Assembly (NCBI GenBank): GCA_964509885.1
Contig: CAZDZL010000007.1
Span: forward strand, 33,726 to 97,725
Reading direction: 5' to 3'
DNA length: 64,000 nucleotides
Source of the DNA: Palsa-1447 sp964509885
GTDB lineage: Bacteria; Verrucomicrobiota; Verrucomicrobiia; Opitutales; Opitutaceae
Positions within the stretch are counted from its first letter, which is position 1. Each line of letters begins with the position of its first letter. The notes under the pieces were generated by a model that did not search any database, was not told the DNA's origin, and saw nothing but the letters and a program-made list of their open reading frames with translations. The position numbers and the translations under genes were made by a program. Shown here in pieces: positions 17,143 to 26,359 of the stretch.

Positions 17143-18590
17143 ACTTCGCGGTCCTGGTCGTCCCCGACTTCGCCCTGCACGCGCTGCGAAGGAGCGAGCC
17201 CTCCCTCTGCGGCCGCGCCGTAGCCCTCGTGGCGGGCGAGGGGCGCAGGGCGAAGGTCACGCAGGCCTCGCCGGAGGCCACCGGCATCGCGCCGGGGCTC
17301 GCGGCGACGCTCGCGATGTCGCGCTGCCCGGGGATTATCCTGCGCCCGCGCGACCCGGCTGCGGAGGTCGAGGCCCACCGCCTCCTGGTCGCCGCCGCCT
17401 TCACGCTCTGCCCGCGCGTTGAGTCGACGGCCTCCGGCTGCTGCACCGTCGACCTGCGGGGGGCCGACGCGGCGCGCACGGAGGCGCTCATGAGGCTGCG
17501 CGCCGCGGAATTCGCCGGCATCGGCCTGCCGCTTCGGATCGGCGCCGGGGCGACGCCGCTCCTCGCCTCGTATGCGGCGCGCTGCGCCGCTTCCGTCCTC
17601 GTCGTCAGCGACACCGCGGGCTTCCTGGCGCCCCTGCCGCTCGCCTTCGCGGAGCCGACGCCCGCCCAGGAGGAGATCCTGCGGGGCTGGGGGATAGCGA
17701 CGCTGGGCAGGCTGACGGCGCTCCCGAAGGCCGAGGTCGGCAGGCGGATGGGCGCCGACGGCGCGCTCCTCTGGGAGCGGGCCGCGGGCGAGGCGACCCG
17801 CGTCCTGCGCCACGTCGAGCCCGCGAGGAGCTTCGCGGCCGAGTGGACCTACGAGCCCCCGGTCGAGTCGACCGAGCCCCTGTTCTTCAAGCTGCGGCGC
17901 TATGCCGAGCGGATCGCGCTCGAGCTGCGGGGCGCGGGCTTCGTCGCCGAGAGGCTCTCCCTCACGCTGCTCCTCGAGGACGAGACGGACCACCGCCGGG
18001 AATTCCGGCTGCCGGAGCCCGGCGCCGACGTCGACGGGTGGCTGCGCGTGCTTAACTCGCACCTGGAGGGCGTCCGCACGGACGCCCGCGTCGCGGGCGT
18101 GCGCCTGGTCGCCGCGCCGGCGCGGCCCCCCGAGAGGCAGGAGGGGCTCTTCGACACGGGGCTCAGGGACCCCTCTTCCTTCTGGGAGAACCTCGCCCGC
18201 ATCGCCGCGATCGTCGGCGACGACCGGGTCGGGACGCCCGTCTGCGCCGACACGCACCGCCCGGACGCGTTCACCCTGGAGAGGCCGGCCGAGGCGGTGG
18301 CGCCTGCGCTGCGCGCGGGCGTGCATCCCGACTACGGCCCCACGCTGCGGCGGTTCCGGCCGCCGTGGCCCGTGCGCGTCGCCTGCGAGGGGGAAGCTCC
18401 CGCGCGGCTCGAGGGCGGCCGCCTCGAGGGCGACGTGCGCGCCGCCCTCGGGCCCTGGGTCTCCTCGGGCGGCTGGTGGCGGCCCGACGCGTGGGCCGCG
18501 GAGACCTGGCATGTCGAGCTTGCCTCGGGGGGACTCTACCAGCTGGCGCGCACCGCGGACGGCTGGTGCGTCGAGGGGATGCTGGACTAG
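17139..18590 (+). CDS. imuB: ImuB, catalytically inactive Y-family polymerase homologue
   Basis: 483 residues from the ATG at 17139, 4 bp inside the end of imuA. ImuB is the adaptor that ties DnaE2 and ImuA to the sliding clamp. The Y-family fold is recognisable, but the palm carboxylates are missing: the second motif, normally S-x-DE, reads STASGCCTVDL. A clamp-binding pentapeptide QEGLF occurs at about residue 340 in ERQEGLFDTG, as expected for an adaptor. dnaE2 follows after 12 bp. Confidence 0.93.
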   Translation: MNFAVLVVPDFALHALRRSEPSLCGRAVALVAGEGRRAKVTQASPEATGIAPGLAATLAMSRCPGIILRPRDPAAEVEAHRLLVAAAFTLCPRVESTASGCCTVDLRGADAARTEALMRLRAAEFAGIGLPLRIGAGATPLLASYAARCAASVLVVSDTAGFLAPLPLAFAEPTPAQEEILRGWGIATLGRLTALPKAEVGRRMGADGALLWERAAGEATRVLRHVEPARSFAAEWTYEPPVESTEPLFFKLRRYAERIALELRGAGFVAERLSLTLLLEDETDHRREFRLPEPGADVDGWLRVLNSHLEGVRTDARVAGVRLVAAPARPPERQEGLFDTGLRDPSSFWENLARIAAIVGDDRVGTPVCADTHRPDAFTLERPAEAVAPALRAGVHPDYGPTLRRFRPPWPVRVACEGEAPARLEGGRLEGDVRAALGPWVSSGGWWRPDAWAAETWHVELASGGLYQLARTADGWCVEGMLD

Positions 18591-18602
18591 GGCGCCGCCC
18601 CC

Positions 18603-21600
18603 ATGCCCTACGTCGAACTCCACGCGCGCAGCGCATTCTCGTTTTTGCGCGCGGGCTCGCTGCCCGAGTCCCTCGTGGCCGCGGCCGCCCGCCTGCAGGT
18701 CCCCGCCGTCGCGCTCTGCGACCGCGACGGGGTGTACGGGGCCGTGCGCCTCCACATGTCCGGGAAGGAGGCGGGCGTGAGGGCGATCGTCGGCGCCGAG
18801 CTCACGATGGAGGACGGCAGCGTCGTGCCGGTCCTCGTCGCTACGCGGGCCGGGTACCAGGGGCTGTGCCGGCTGCTGACGACGGCGCACCTGAGGGCCG
18901 AGAAGGGGGAGGGCCGGGTCGCGTGGGCGGAACTCCCCGGCGCGGCCGAGGGGTTGATCGCGCTCACGGGCGACGAGGAGGGCCCGATGCGGCGCGCATG
19001 GGCCGAGGGCGGCGCGGCGGCGGCGGCCGCCGCGGGGTCGAGGCTCTCCGCGGCCTTCGGGCACGACAGGCTCTACGCCGAGGTGCAGCGCCACCGGATC
19101 CCGGGGGAGGAGCGCTGCAACGCCTTCCTCGTGGACTGGGCGCGCGCCATGGGGCTGCCGATCGTGGCCACGAACGGCGTCCTGCACGCGGCGCCCGAGG
19201 ACGCCGGCGTCGTCGACGTCTTCACCTGCCTGCGCCACCACACGACGCTGGACGCGGCAGGGCGCAGGCTGGCCTTCAACCGCGAGCGCCACATGAAGGG
19301 CCACGCCCAGATGGCGGAGCTGTTCCGGGACCTGCCGCAGGCCATCGAGAACACGGCGAGGCTCGCCGGGCGGATCGAGTTCACGCTCGCGAACCTGGGC
19401 TACCGGTTCCCCGACCACCCCGTGCCCGCCGGCGAGTCGCAGGACTCCTTCCTGAAGAAGATGACGTACTTCGGGGCCCAGCAGCGCTACGGCGGCGTCG
19501 CGGGGGACGTGCGGCGCCAGCTCGAGCGCGAGCTGGCTCTCATCGCGAAGCTCGGCTTCAGCGGGTACTTCCTGTTCGTGTGGGACCTGTGCTCCTTCGC
19601 GCGCGACCGCGGGTCGCTGGTCCAGGGCAGGGGGAGCGCGGCCAACAGCGCGGTCTGCTACTCCCTCGGGATCACGGCCGTCGACCCGATCGAGAGCAAG
19701 CTGCTCTTCGAGCGGTTCCTGTCGGAGGGGCGCACGGACTGGCCCGACATCGACCTCGACCTGCCGAGCGGCGACCGCCGGGAGGAGCTCATCCAGGAGG
19801 TGTACCGGCGGTACGGCCGCAGGGGCGCGGCGATGACCGCGAACGTGATCACCTACAGGGGCCGCAGCACGATCCGCGAGGTGGGCAAGGTGCTCGGGTT
19901 CCCCGACGACGCCCTCGACCGGTTCTCGAGCCTGTACCACGGCGGCGACCTGCCCCAGACGCTCGAGCTGGGCCAGCAGCTGCGCATGGCGGGCGTGTCC
20001 GACGCGCACCCGAGGCTCGGCGCCCTCATCGACACCTGCGGCAGGGTCCGCGGCCTGCCGCGCCACCTCGGCCAGCACTCCGGGGGGATGGTGTTCAGCA
20101 CGGAGGGCCTGGACCAGTTCGTGCCGCTTGAGAACGCGCGGATGCCGGGGCGCTCGGTCCTGCAGTGGGACAAGAACGACATCGAGGACATGGGGCTCCT
20201 CAAGGTGGACCTGCTCGGGCTCGGGATGATGGCCGCCCTGCAGGACGCGGTGGAGATCTGCGCCGGCCGCGGTCAGCCGGTCGACCTGGCGCGACTCCCC
20301 AAGGACGACCCCGCCGTCTTCAGGATGATGCAGGAGGCCGACACGATCGGGATATTCCAGATCGAGAGCCGGGCGCAGATGTCGACGCTGCCGCGGATGA
20401 AGCCGGTCAACTTCTACGACCTGGCGGTCGAGGTCGCCATCATCCGGCCGGGGCCCATCCAGGGCGACGCCGTGAACCCCTACCTCAAGCGCCGCGCCGG
20501 CGAGGAGCCCGTGACGTACCCCGACGAGCGGGCGAGGCCGATCCTGGAGCGCACGCTCGGGGTCGTGCTCTTCCAGGAGCAGATCCTGCGGCTCGCGATG
20601 GAACTCGGCAACTTCACGGCCTCCGAGGCCGACGAGCTGCGCCGGGCCATAGGGTTCACGCGCTCCCAGGAGCGGCTCGACCGGATGAAGGCGAGGCTCG
20701 AGGTCGCGTTCAGGGCCAACGGCGTCAGCGAGCCGGCCGTCGAGTACCTGATCAAGTCGCTCGCGTCGTTCGCGCTCTACGGGTTCCCGGAGTCGCACGC
20801 GATCAGCTTCGCGCTGATCGCGTACGCGAGCGCGTGGCTGAAGGTGCACAGGCCGGCCGCGTTCTACGCGTCCCTCCTGAACTGCCAGCCGATGGGGTTC
20901 TACTCGCCGGCGAGCCTGGTCCAGGACGGCCGGCGCCACGGCATCACGTTCCTGCCCGTCTGCGTCCAGTCCTCGGACGCGAGGAGCCGCGTGGACACGG
21001 ACACCGTCGTGCGGCTCGGGATCGGGAGCGTGCGCGGCGTGCGCGAGGCGGCGCTCCAGTCGATGCTCGCGGCGCGCGCCGAGCGGCCGTTCGCCTCCCT
21101 CGCCGACTTCCTGCGGCGCACGGGGTTCGCCGCGGCCGAGCGCCGGGTGCTGGCCGGCGCCGGCGCGCTGAACGCCCTCGCCGACCACCGGCGGGCCGCG
21201 CTCTGGCGCGTCGAGGCCTTCCACGGCGAGGACGACCTCTTCCGCCAGGGGCCGGAGGCCGACGAGGAGGCGCTCTCCCCCCTGGAGCGGATGACGCTCC
21301 TCGAGCGGCTGCAGGCCGACTACGTGCACCTGTCGCTGACGACGGGGGCGCACCCGATGAGGCTTGCGCGCCCGATGCTCCCCGATGTCCGGCCGGCCGG
21401 GGAGCTGAAGGACGTCCGGGCGGGGGAGCGCGTGAAGGTCTGCGGCTCGGTCATCACGCGCCAGCGGCCCGGGACCGCCAAGGGGTTCTGCTTCATCACG
21501 CTCGAGGACGAGACGGGGCTCGCGAACGCGATCGTCCGGCCCCGGCTCTTCGAGGAGGCGCGCCTCCTCATCAACCTGGAGCCCGCGCTCGTCATCACGG

Positions 21601-21704
21601 GCCGGCTGCAGAACGAGAAGGGGGTGATCCACGTCATGGCCGAGGAGATAGCGGGGATGCCCGACCTCGGGCTGCCGGCCCAGTCGTCGCACGACTACCA
21701 CTAG
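18603..21704 (+). CDS. dnaE2: Error-prone DNA polymerase DnaE2
   Basis: 1033 residues, about the size of DnaE2 and shorter than replicative DnaE. It is the translesion C-family polymerase of the ImuA-ImuB-DnaE2 mutasome. The PHP domain starts YVELHARSAFSFLRAGSLPE. The catalytic aspartates lie in DWPDIDLDLPSGDRRE. The thumb/fingers and tandem helix-hairpin-helix parts follow, and a C-terminal OB fold contains VKVCGSVITRQRPGTAKGF. It is the last gene of the operon led by the VOC gene and lexA. Confidence 0.96.
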   Translation: MPYVELHARSAFSFLRAGSLPESLVAAAARLQVPAVALCDRDGVYGAVRLHMSGKEAGVRAIVGAELTMEDGSVVPVLVATRAGYQGLCRLLTTAHLRAEKGEGRVAWAELPGAAEGLIALTGDEEGPMRRAWAEGGAAAAAAAGSRLSAAFGHDRLYAEVQRHRIPGEERCNAFLVDWARAMGLPIVATNGVLHAAPEDAGVVDVFTCLRHHTTLDAAGRRLAFNRERHMKGHAQMAELFRDLPQAIENTARLAGRIEFTLANLGYRFPDHPVPAGESQDSFLKKMTYFGAQQRYGGVAGDVRRQLERELALIAKLGFSGYFLFVWDLCSFARDRGSLVQGRGSAANSAVCYSLGITAVDPIESKLLFERFLSEGRTDWPDIDLDLPSGDRREELIQEVYRRYGRRGAAMTANVITYRGRSTIREVGKVLGFPDDALDRFSSLYHGGDLPQTLELGQQLRMAGVSDAHPRLGALIDTCGRVRGLPRHLGQHSGGMVFSTEGLDQFVPLENARMPGRSVLQWDKNDIEDMGLLKVDLLGLGMMAALQDAVEICAGRGQPVDLARLPKDDPAVFRMMQEADTIGIFQIESRAQMSTLPRMKPVNFYDLAVEVAIIRPGPIQGDAVNPYLKRRAGEEPVTYPDERARPILERTLGVVLFQEQILRLAMELGNFTASEADELRRAIGFTRSQERLDRMKARLEVAFRANGVSEPAVEYLIKSLASFALYGFPESHAISFALIAYASAWLKVHRPAAFYASLLNCQPMGFYSPASLVQDGRRHGITFLPVCVQSSDARSRVDTDTVVRLGIGSVRGVREAALQSMLAARAERPFASLADFLRRTGFAAAERRVLAGAGALNALADHRRAALWRVEAFHGEDDLFRQGPEADEEALSPLERMTLLERLQADYVHLSLTTGAHPMRLARPMLPDVRPAGELKDVRAGERVKVCGSVITRQRPGTAKGFCFITLEDETGLANAIVRPRLFEEARLLINLEPALVITGRLQNEKGVIHVMAEEIAGMPDLGLPAQSSHDYH

Positions 21705-21751
21705 GGGCCCGGGCGTTGCATCCCCGGGGCGCCGCGGCTCGTATCTGATGG

Positions 21752-23533
21752 ATGAGACGCCGACTGATGATCGCCGCCCTGCTGGGCCTCTGCGTTGGCC
21801 ACGCCCGCGCGGCCGATGCCATCGCCTGGCAGCCGTGGTCCGAGGCGGCCTTCGCGCAGGCCAAGCGGGAGCACAAGTTCGTGATCATGGACCTCGAGGC
21901 CGTGTGGTGCCACTGGTGCCACGTCATGGACGAGACCACCTACAGGGACCCGAGGGTGATCGCGCTCATGGGGGCCCATTACGTGGCCGTCCGCGTGGAC
22001 CAGGACTCCCGCCCGGACCTCTCGAACAAGTACGAGGACTACGGATGGCCGGCGACCATCGTCTTCGCCGCCGACGGCAGCGAGATCGTGCGGCGCCGGG
22101 GGTACCGCAACCCGGACGAGATGGCGTCCATGCTCCAGGCGATCGTCGACGATCCCTCTCCGGGGCCGTCGGTCACCTCGCTGGCGGGGGCCAAGGGGCA
22201 GGCGGACGCCCGCCCCTCCGACGCGACGGCCACCGAGCTGCGCCGGCGGCTGGTCTCCGGCTACGACCGCGCGGTTGGAGGCTGGAGCGACGAGCACCGG
22301 TTCCTCGACGCCCCGAACGTGGAATACTGCCTGAGGGCCGCGTCGCGCGGCGACGCGGAGGCGGAGGCGATCGCCCGGGACATGCTGCGCCTCCAGAGGC
22401 AGCTCCTCGATCCCGCGTGGGGCGGCGTCTACCAGTACTCGGCCGCGGGGGACTGGGTTCATCCGCACTTTGAGAAGATCATGTCCATGCAGGCCGACGA
22501 CCTGCGGGTCTATTCCCTCGCCGCGGCGCTCTGGCCAAACTGGGGCTACCAGGGGGCCGCAGGGGGCATCGCGCGCTACCTGGGGGGATTCCTCCAGAGC
22601 CCCGACGGCTCCTTCTACACGAGCCAGGACGCCGACCTTGTCCCGGGGGAGCACGCGGCCGAATTCTTCTCGCTGGACGACGCCGGCCGGCGTGCCCGCG
22701 GCATCCCGCGCGTGGACACCCACCGCTACGCGCGGGAAAACGGATGGGCGATCTCGGCGCTCTGCGCGTATTCGGCGGCGATAGGGGACGCGGGCCCCCT
22801 GAAGGAGGCCCTGCGCGCGGCGGGGTGGGTCGTCGCGCAGCGGTCCCTGGCGGGCGGCGGGTTCCGGCATGACGGGGCCGACGCGGCAGGCCCCTTCCTT
22901 GGTGATACCCTCGCGATGGGCTCGGCCTTCCTGGCGCTCTACCAGGCGACGGGCGACGCGACCTGGCTCGTGCGGGCCGAGGGCGCCGCCGATTTCATCC
23001 ATGCGCGCTTTGGCCGGGGAGCCGAGCCGGGCTTCGCGTCCTCGGACACGACAACGGCGTCCTTCCCGGCCCCGGTCCCGGAATTTGACGAGTCGATTGC
23101 GCTCGCGCGGTTCGCCAACCTCCTGGGCCATGCGTCGGGCAGGCCGGGCGACCACGCCCTGGCGGAGTCCTCGCTGCGCTGGGCGGCGTCCGAGGAAAAC
23201 GTAGGGCACCGCGGGCCGTACACCGGTGGCCTGCTCCTTGCGGACGAGGAGCTCCGCACGGAGCCCCTCCACGTCACGGTCGTGGGCCACAAGGACGACC
23301 CGGCCGCCGGCGCGATGTTCGCCGCGGCCAACCGGGCTCCCACGGCGTACCGGCTCATCGAGTGGTGGGACAGGCGCGAGGGGCCCCCGCCCCGCGGCGA
23401 GTCGATATTCCCGGACTTTGAGAAGGCCTCGGCGTACCTGTGCGCCAACGGCGCGTGCTCCGCGCCCATCCCCGACGCCTACGCCCTATCCAAGAGGCTT
23501 ACGAAGGCGATCGGCTCGGCGGGCCAGGAATAG
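21752..23533 (+). CDS. Secreted DUF255 thioredoxin-like protein (YyaL/SPATA20 type)
   Basis: 593 residues with a signal peptide (MRRRLMIAALLGLCVGHARA). The N-terminal thioredoxin-like domain has the redox motif CHWCHVMDETTY near residue 53 and the cis-Pro region YGWPATIVF. The remaining part, from about residue 160, is an alpha/alpha-barrel like those of the YyaL family, with QADDLRVYSLAAALWPNWG. Family members are usually cytoplasmic and about 650-700 residues; this one is exported and somewhat shorter. The substrate is unknown. Its 3' end overlaps a possible small gene on the other strand by 55 bp. Confidence 0.87.
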   Translation: MRRRLMIAALLGLCVGHARAADAIAWQPWSEAAFAQAKREHKFVIMDLEAVWCHWCHVMDETTYRDPRVIALMGAHYVAVRVDQDSRPDLSNKYEDYGWPATIVFAADGSEIVRRRGYRNPDEMASMLQAIVDDPSPGPSVTSLAGAKGQADARPSDATATELRRRLVSGYDRAVGGWSDEHRFLDAPNVEYCLRAASRGDAEAEAIARDMLRLQRQLLDPAWGGVYQYSAAGDWVHPHFEKIMSMQADDLRVYSLAAALWPNWGYQGAAGGIARYLGGFLQSPDGSFYTSQDADLVPGEHAAEFFSLDDAGRRARGIPRVDTHRYARENGWAISALCAYSAAIGDAGPLKEALRAAGWVVAQRSLAGGGFRHDGADAAGPFLGDTLAMGSAFLALYQATGDATWLVRAEGAADFIHARFGRGAEPGFASSDTTTASFPAPVPEFDESIALARFANLLGHASGRPGDHALAESSLRWAASEENVGHRGPYTGGLLLADEELRTEPLHVTVVGHKDDPAAGAMFAAANRAPTAYRLIEWWDRREGPPPRGESIFPDFEKASAYLCANGACSAPIPDAYALSKRLTKAIGSAGQE

Positions 23534-23679
23534 CAGCGGCGCGCCCCGGCCTCCCGGCAGGGATCCGCTCCGGGGCTGCGCATCGCGGCGCCCAGGGCGA
23601 GCAGGGCGGCCAGGAGCGCGACCGCCAGAGCGAGCTCCGGCAGCTCGCGCCTGGTCGTGACAGGCGGGCGCGGCCTCAC
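23479..23679 (-). CDS. Possible small single-pass membrane protein
   Basis: A 66-codon frame starts at a GTG that overlaps the stop of the GlxA-type regulator as GTGA, a common translational-coupling arrangement. The product has a basic N-terminus (RPRPPVTTRRE), one hydrophobic segment (LALAVALLAALLALGAAM) and a short tail with two Cys (PCREAGARRC). It covers an otherwise empty 140-bp gap, but its last 55 bp run antisense to the DUF255 gene. No family recognised; high GC makes chance open frames common. Confidence 0.35.
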   Translation of the reverse strand: MRPRPPVTTRRELPELALAVALLAALLALGAAMRSPGADPCREAGARRCYSWPAEPIAFVSLLDRA

Positions 23680-24650
23680 GAGGCCGCCTCCCGGAGGCTG
23701 AAGCGCCCCCTGTATCCCGTCGGGGTGATGCCGAAGCGCCTCTCGAAGGCGCGCCGGAAGGAGTCGGCGCTGGCGAACCCGGCGGCCTCGGCCACGCCCT
23801 CTATCGACGCGTCCTCCGACGAGAGCAGACGGCGCGCCTCGTTGAGGCGAAGCCCCTCGACGAACGCGGCCGGCGTGCTTCCGAAAGCGCGTCCGAACCG
23901 GCGGCTGAAGTGCCGGGTGCAGACGCCCGCCCTGCGGGCGAGGGCGTCCACGGACAGGTCGTCTGCCAGGTGCCCCGCCATCCACGCGGCGAGCTCGGAG
24001 AAGCGGTCGCTCGAGCGGGTCTGGAACCGGAGCGGCTCCGAGAACTGCTCCTGGCCCCCGGGGCGCTTCATGTAGACGACCAGCATGCGCGCCACCGCGA
24101 GCGCGGCCTGCGGCCCGAGGTCCTCCTGCACGAGGGCCAGCGAGAGGTCTATGCCCGCGGTGACGCCGGCTGCGGTGTAGAACGGCCCGTCCTTGATGTA
24201 GATGGAGTCTGGCTCGACCCGGAGCCTCGGGAACCTCCGGGCGACGTCGGCGGCGAAGTTCCAGTGCGTCGTCACGCGCCTGCCGTCCAGCAGGCCCGTC
24301 GGCGCCAGGCCGTAGATGCCGGTGCACACGGAGACGACGCGCCGGATGCGCGGCGCCCTCCTCTTGAGCCAAGAGCAGAACAGGGCGTTGGTGCGGGGCT
24401 CCCTGAGGCCCGAGCCGCCCGGGATGATCAGCGTGTCGAGCGCGGGGGCGGTGCGCAGCGTGCGCTCCGGGGAGAGGACAAGCCCCGCGTCGGAGGTGAA
24501 CGTGCCTCCCGTGACGCCGATGACGATGACCCGGTAGGGTTTTTCCCCCTTGGCCAGTTCGCAGGCCGTGGCAAAGACGTCCGCGGGGCCGGCGATGTCG
24601 AGCGCGGTGATGTCATCGAAGCCCAGGATGCCGATATTCCTCTGGTTCAT
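23676..24650 (-). CDS. GlxA-family transcriptional regulator (DJ-1/PfpI domain plus AraC HTH)
   Basis: 324 residues. The N-terminal DJ-1/PfpI-like domain (residues 1 to about 190) has FDDITALDIAGPADVF and the nucleophile-elbow region VVSVCTGIYGLAPTGLLDG, so the Cys is present. The AraC-type DNA-binding domain follows, with two helix-turn-helices (SVDALARRAGVCTRHFSRRF and IEGVAEAAGFASADSFRRAF). Regulators of this type usually sense small metabolites. It is divergent from a secreted serine hydrolase gene across 189 bp, which is a possible target. It starts at the ATG at 24650. Confidence 0.92.
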   Translation of the reverse strand: MNQRNIGILGFDDITALDIAGPADVFATACELAKGEKPYRVIVIGVTGGTFTSDAGLVLSPERTLRTAPALDTLIIPGGSGLREPRTNALFCSWLKRRAPRIRRVVSVCTGIYGLAPTGLLDGRRVTTHWNFAADVARRFPRLRVEPDSIYIKDGPFYTAAGVTAGIDLSLALVQEDLGPQAALAVARMLVVYMKRPGGQEQFSEPLRFQTRSSDRFSELAAWMAGHLADDLSVDALARRAGVCTRHFSRRFGRAFGSTPAAFVEGLRLNEARRLLSSEDASIEGVAEAAGFASADSFRRAFERRFGITPTGYRGRFSLREAAS

Positions 24651-24839
24651 GGTGTGCGTGGAGTGAGGGCCCAGTCTACCGCGCGGAGCCGATGTCCGCT
24701 ATGACATATTTCCGACAATTTGGGACATTCTGCATTCCACCGCTCGGGCCCATGACGCCCGCGCTTGAAAAATGAGCGCTGCGGGGGCATGCCTCATGGC
24801 GCCGCTGGTTCCCAAGCGGTGCCCGGCCGCCCCATCCCC

Positions 24840-26345
24840 ATGACCCCATCCCGTGTTTTCCTCGCAGCTTACGCGTTTGCTTCAGCCGCGGCGCTCTCCA
24901 GGTCCGCTGATGATCCCTCCAGGCTTCCCCGTAGCACACCGGAGGAGCAGGGAATCTCCTCGTCGGCCATCCTGAGCTTTGTCGAGGGGGCCGAGCAGAA
25001 GGTAGACGCCGTCCACAGCGTCATGATCGTGCGGCACGGCCACGTCGTGGCCGAGGGCTGGTGGTCGCCGTACGCCCCCGATGAGCCGCATGTCCTGTTC
25101 TCGCTCAGCAAGAGCTTCACGTCGACGGCGGTGGGCCTGGCCATCTCCGAGGGCAAGCTGAGCCTGGACGACACCCTGGTAAAGCTGTTTCCCGAGGAGG
25201 CGCCGGCAAACCCCAGCAAGAATCTCTCCCAGATGCGGATTCGCGACCTACTGCGGATGTCGAGCGGCCAGCGCGCGGAGGACATAAGGGATTTCCCATT
25301 CACGGGTAACGTGGACCTTGTCAGGACGTTCCTCGAGTACCCGGTACCGGACATCCCGGGGACCCACTTCGTCTACAACACGCCGGCCACGTACATCCTC
25401 TCGGCAGCCGTGCAGAAGGTGACAGGGCAGAAGGTTCGCGATTACCTCCAATCGCGCCTGTTTGACCCGCTCGGGATCGCCCCGCCGAGGTGGGACGAAA
25501 GCGCCCGGGGGGTCTCGCTCGGGGGGTTCGGGCTGAGGCTCCGCACGGAGGAAATCGCGCGTTTCGGGCAGCTCTACCTGCAGAGGGGCCAATGGAATGG
25601 AAAGCAGGTCGTCCCCGCGGACTGGGTGGAGGAGGCCACGTCCCGCCAGACCGCAAACGGCAGCGATCCCACCAGCGACTGGAACCAGGGATATGGCTAC
25701 CAGTTCTGGCGCTGCAGGCACGGCTTCTACAGGGGCGACGGCGCCTTCGGCCAGTTCTGCATCGTGATGCCGCAGTACGACGCCGTCGTCGCGATCACGA
25801 GCGGTACGGGAGACATGCAGTCGGTCATGAACCTGGTCTGGGACAGGATTGTCCCGGCCCTCGGCGCCTCCGCGCTTCCCGCGGATCCCGAGTCCGACCG
25901 CAAGCTCTCCGAGAAGCTCGCCGGCCTGAGCCTCGTCACCCAGGCAGGGCAGGCAACGTCTCCCGAGGCTGAAAGGGTCAAGGGAAGGCGCTATGTGTTT
26001 GCCCCGAACGCGCTGAAGATTGAGTCCGTCACCCTCAAGTCGGCCGGGCCCGGCGCTGTATTCATGCTCCGGGTGGCCGGAGCGGACCACGAGATCGAAT
26101 GCGGGTATGGCTCATGGGCCAGGGGATCAACGAACGATCCCTCGGGGGAGGTGGTCCCGGTAGCCTCGAGCGGGGCCTGGAGCAGCGGGGACACCTACAC
26201 CATCCGGATGGTGGCCTACCAGTCGCCCTTCTCGACGGATTACGACCTTCGGTTCGCAGGGGACAAGGTGATCCTCGAGGCCCTCGACAACGTGGACCTG
26301 GTGCCGCCTACCCGGACGCGTCTTGTCGGCACGGCGCAGCCCTGA
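24840..26345 (+). CDS. Secreted serine hydrolase, class C beta-lactamase fold
   Basis: 501 residues from the ATG at 24840 (MTPSRVFLAAYAFASAAALS, a signal peptide). The penicillin-binding fold is shown by the SxxK motif SLSKSFTSTAVG, the YxN motif VYNTPATYIL, and a GYGYQFWRC-G-GAFGQF segment near the third motif. These enzymes act on peptides, esters or amides in the periplasm or outside the cell; the true substrate is unknown. About 110 C-terminal residues form an extra beta-rich domain of the type often seen behind this fold. Divergent from the GlxA-type regulator. Confidence 0.88.
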   Translation: MTPSRVFLAAYAFASAAALSRSADDPSRLPRSTPEEQGISSSAILSFVEGAEQKVDAVHSVMIVRHGHVVAEGWWSPYAPDEPHVLFSLSKSFTSTAVGLAISEGKLSLDDTLVKLFPEEAPANPSKNLSQMRIRDLLRMSSGQRAEDIRDFPFTGNVDLVRTFLEYPVPDIPGTHFVYNTPATYILSAAVQKVTGQKVRDYLQSRLFDPLGIAPPRWDESARGVSLGGFGLRLRTEEIARFGQLYLQRGQWNGKQVVPADWVEEATSRQTANGSDPTSDWNQGYGYQFWRCRHGFYRGDGAFGQFCIVMPQYDAVVAITSGTGDMQSVMNLVWDRIVPALGASALPADPESDRKLSEKLAGLSLVTQAGQATSPEAERVKGRRYVFAPNALKIESVTLKSAGPGAVFMLRVAGADHEIECGYGSWARGSTNDPSGEVVPVASSGAWSSGDTYTIRMVAYQSPFSTDYDLRFAGDKVILEALDNVDLVPPTRTRLVGTAQP

Positions 26346-26359
26346 CGGCTCTCGCGTGG

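Noticed and set aside
16860..21701. A 1613-codon open frame antisense to the imuA-imuB-dnaE2 genes
   Set aside because: It runs across three well-conserved genes on the other strand and shows only low-complexity composition typical of GC-rich shadows.
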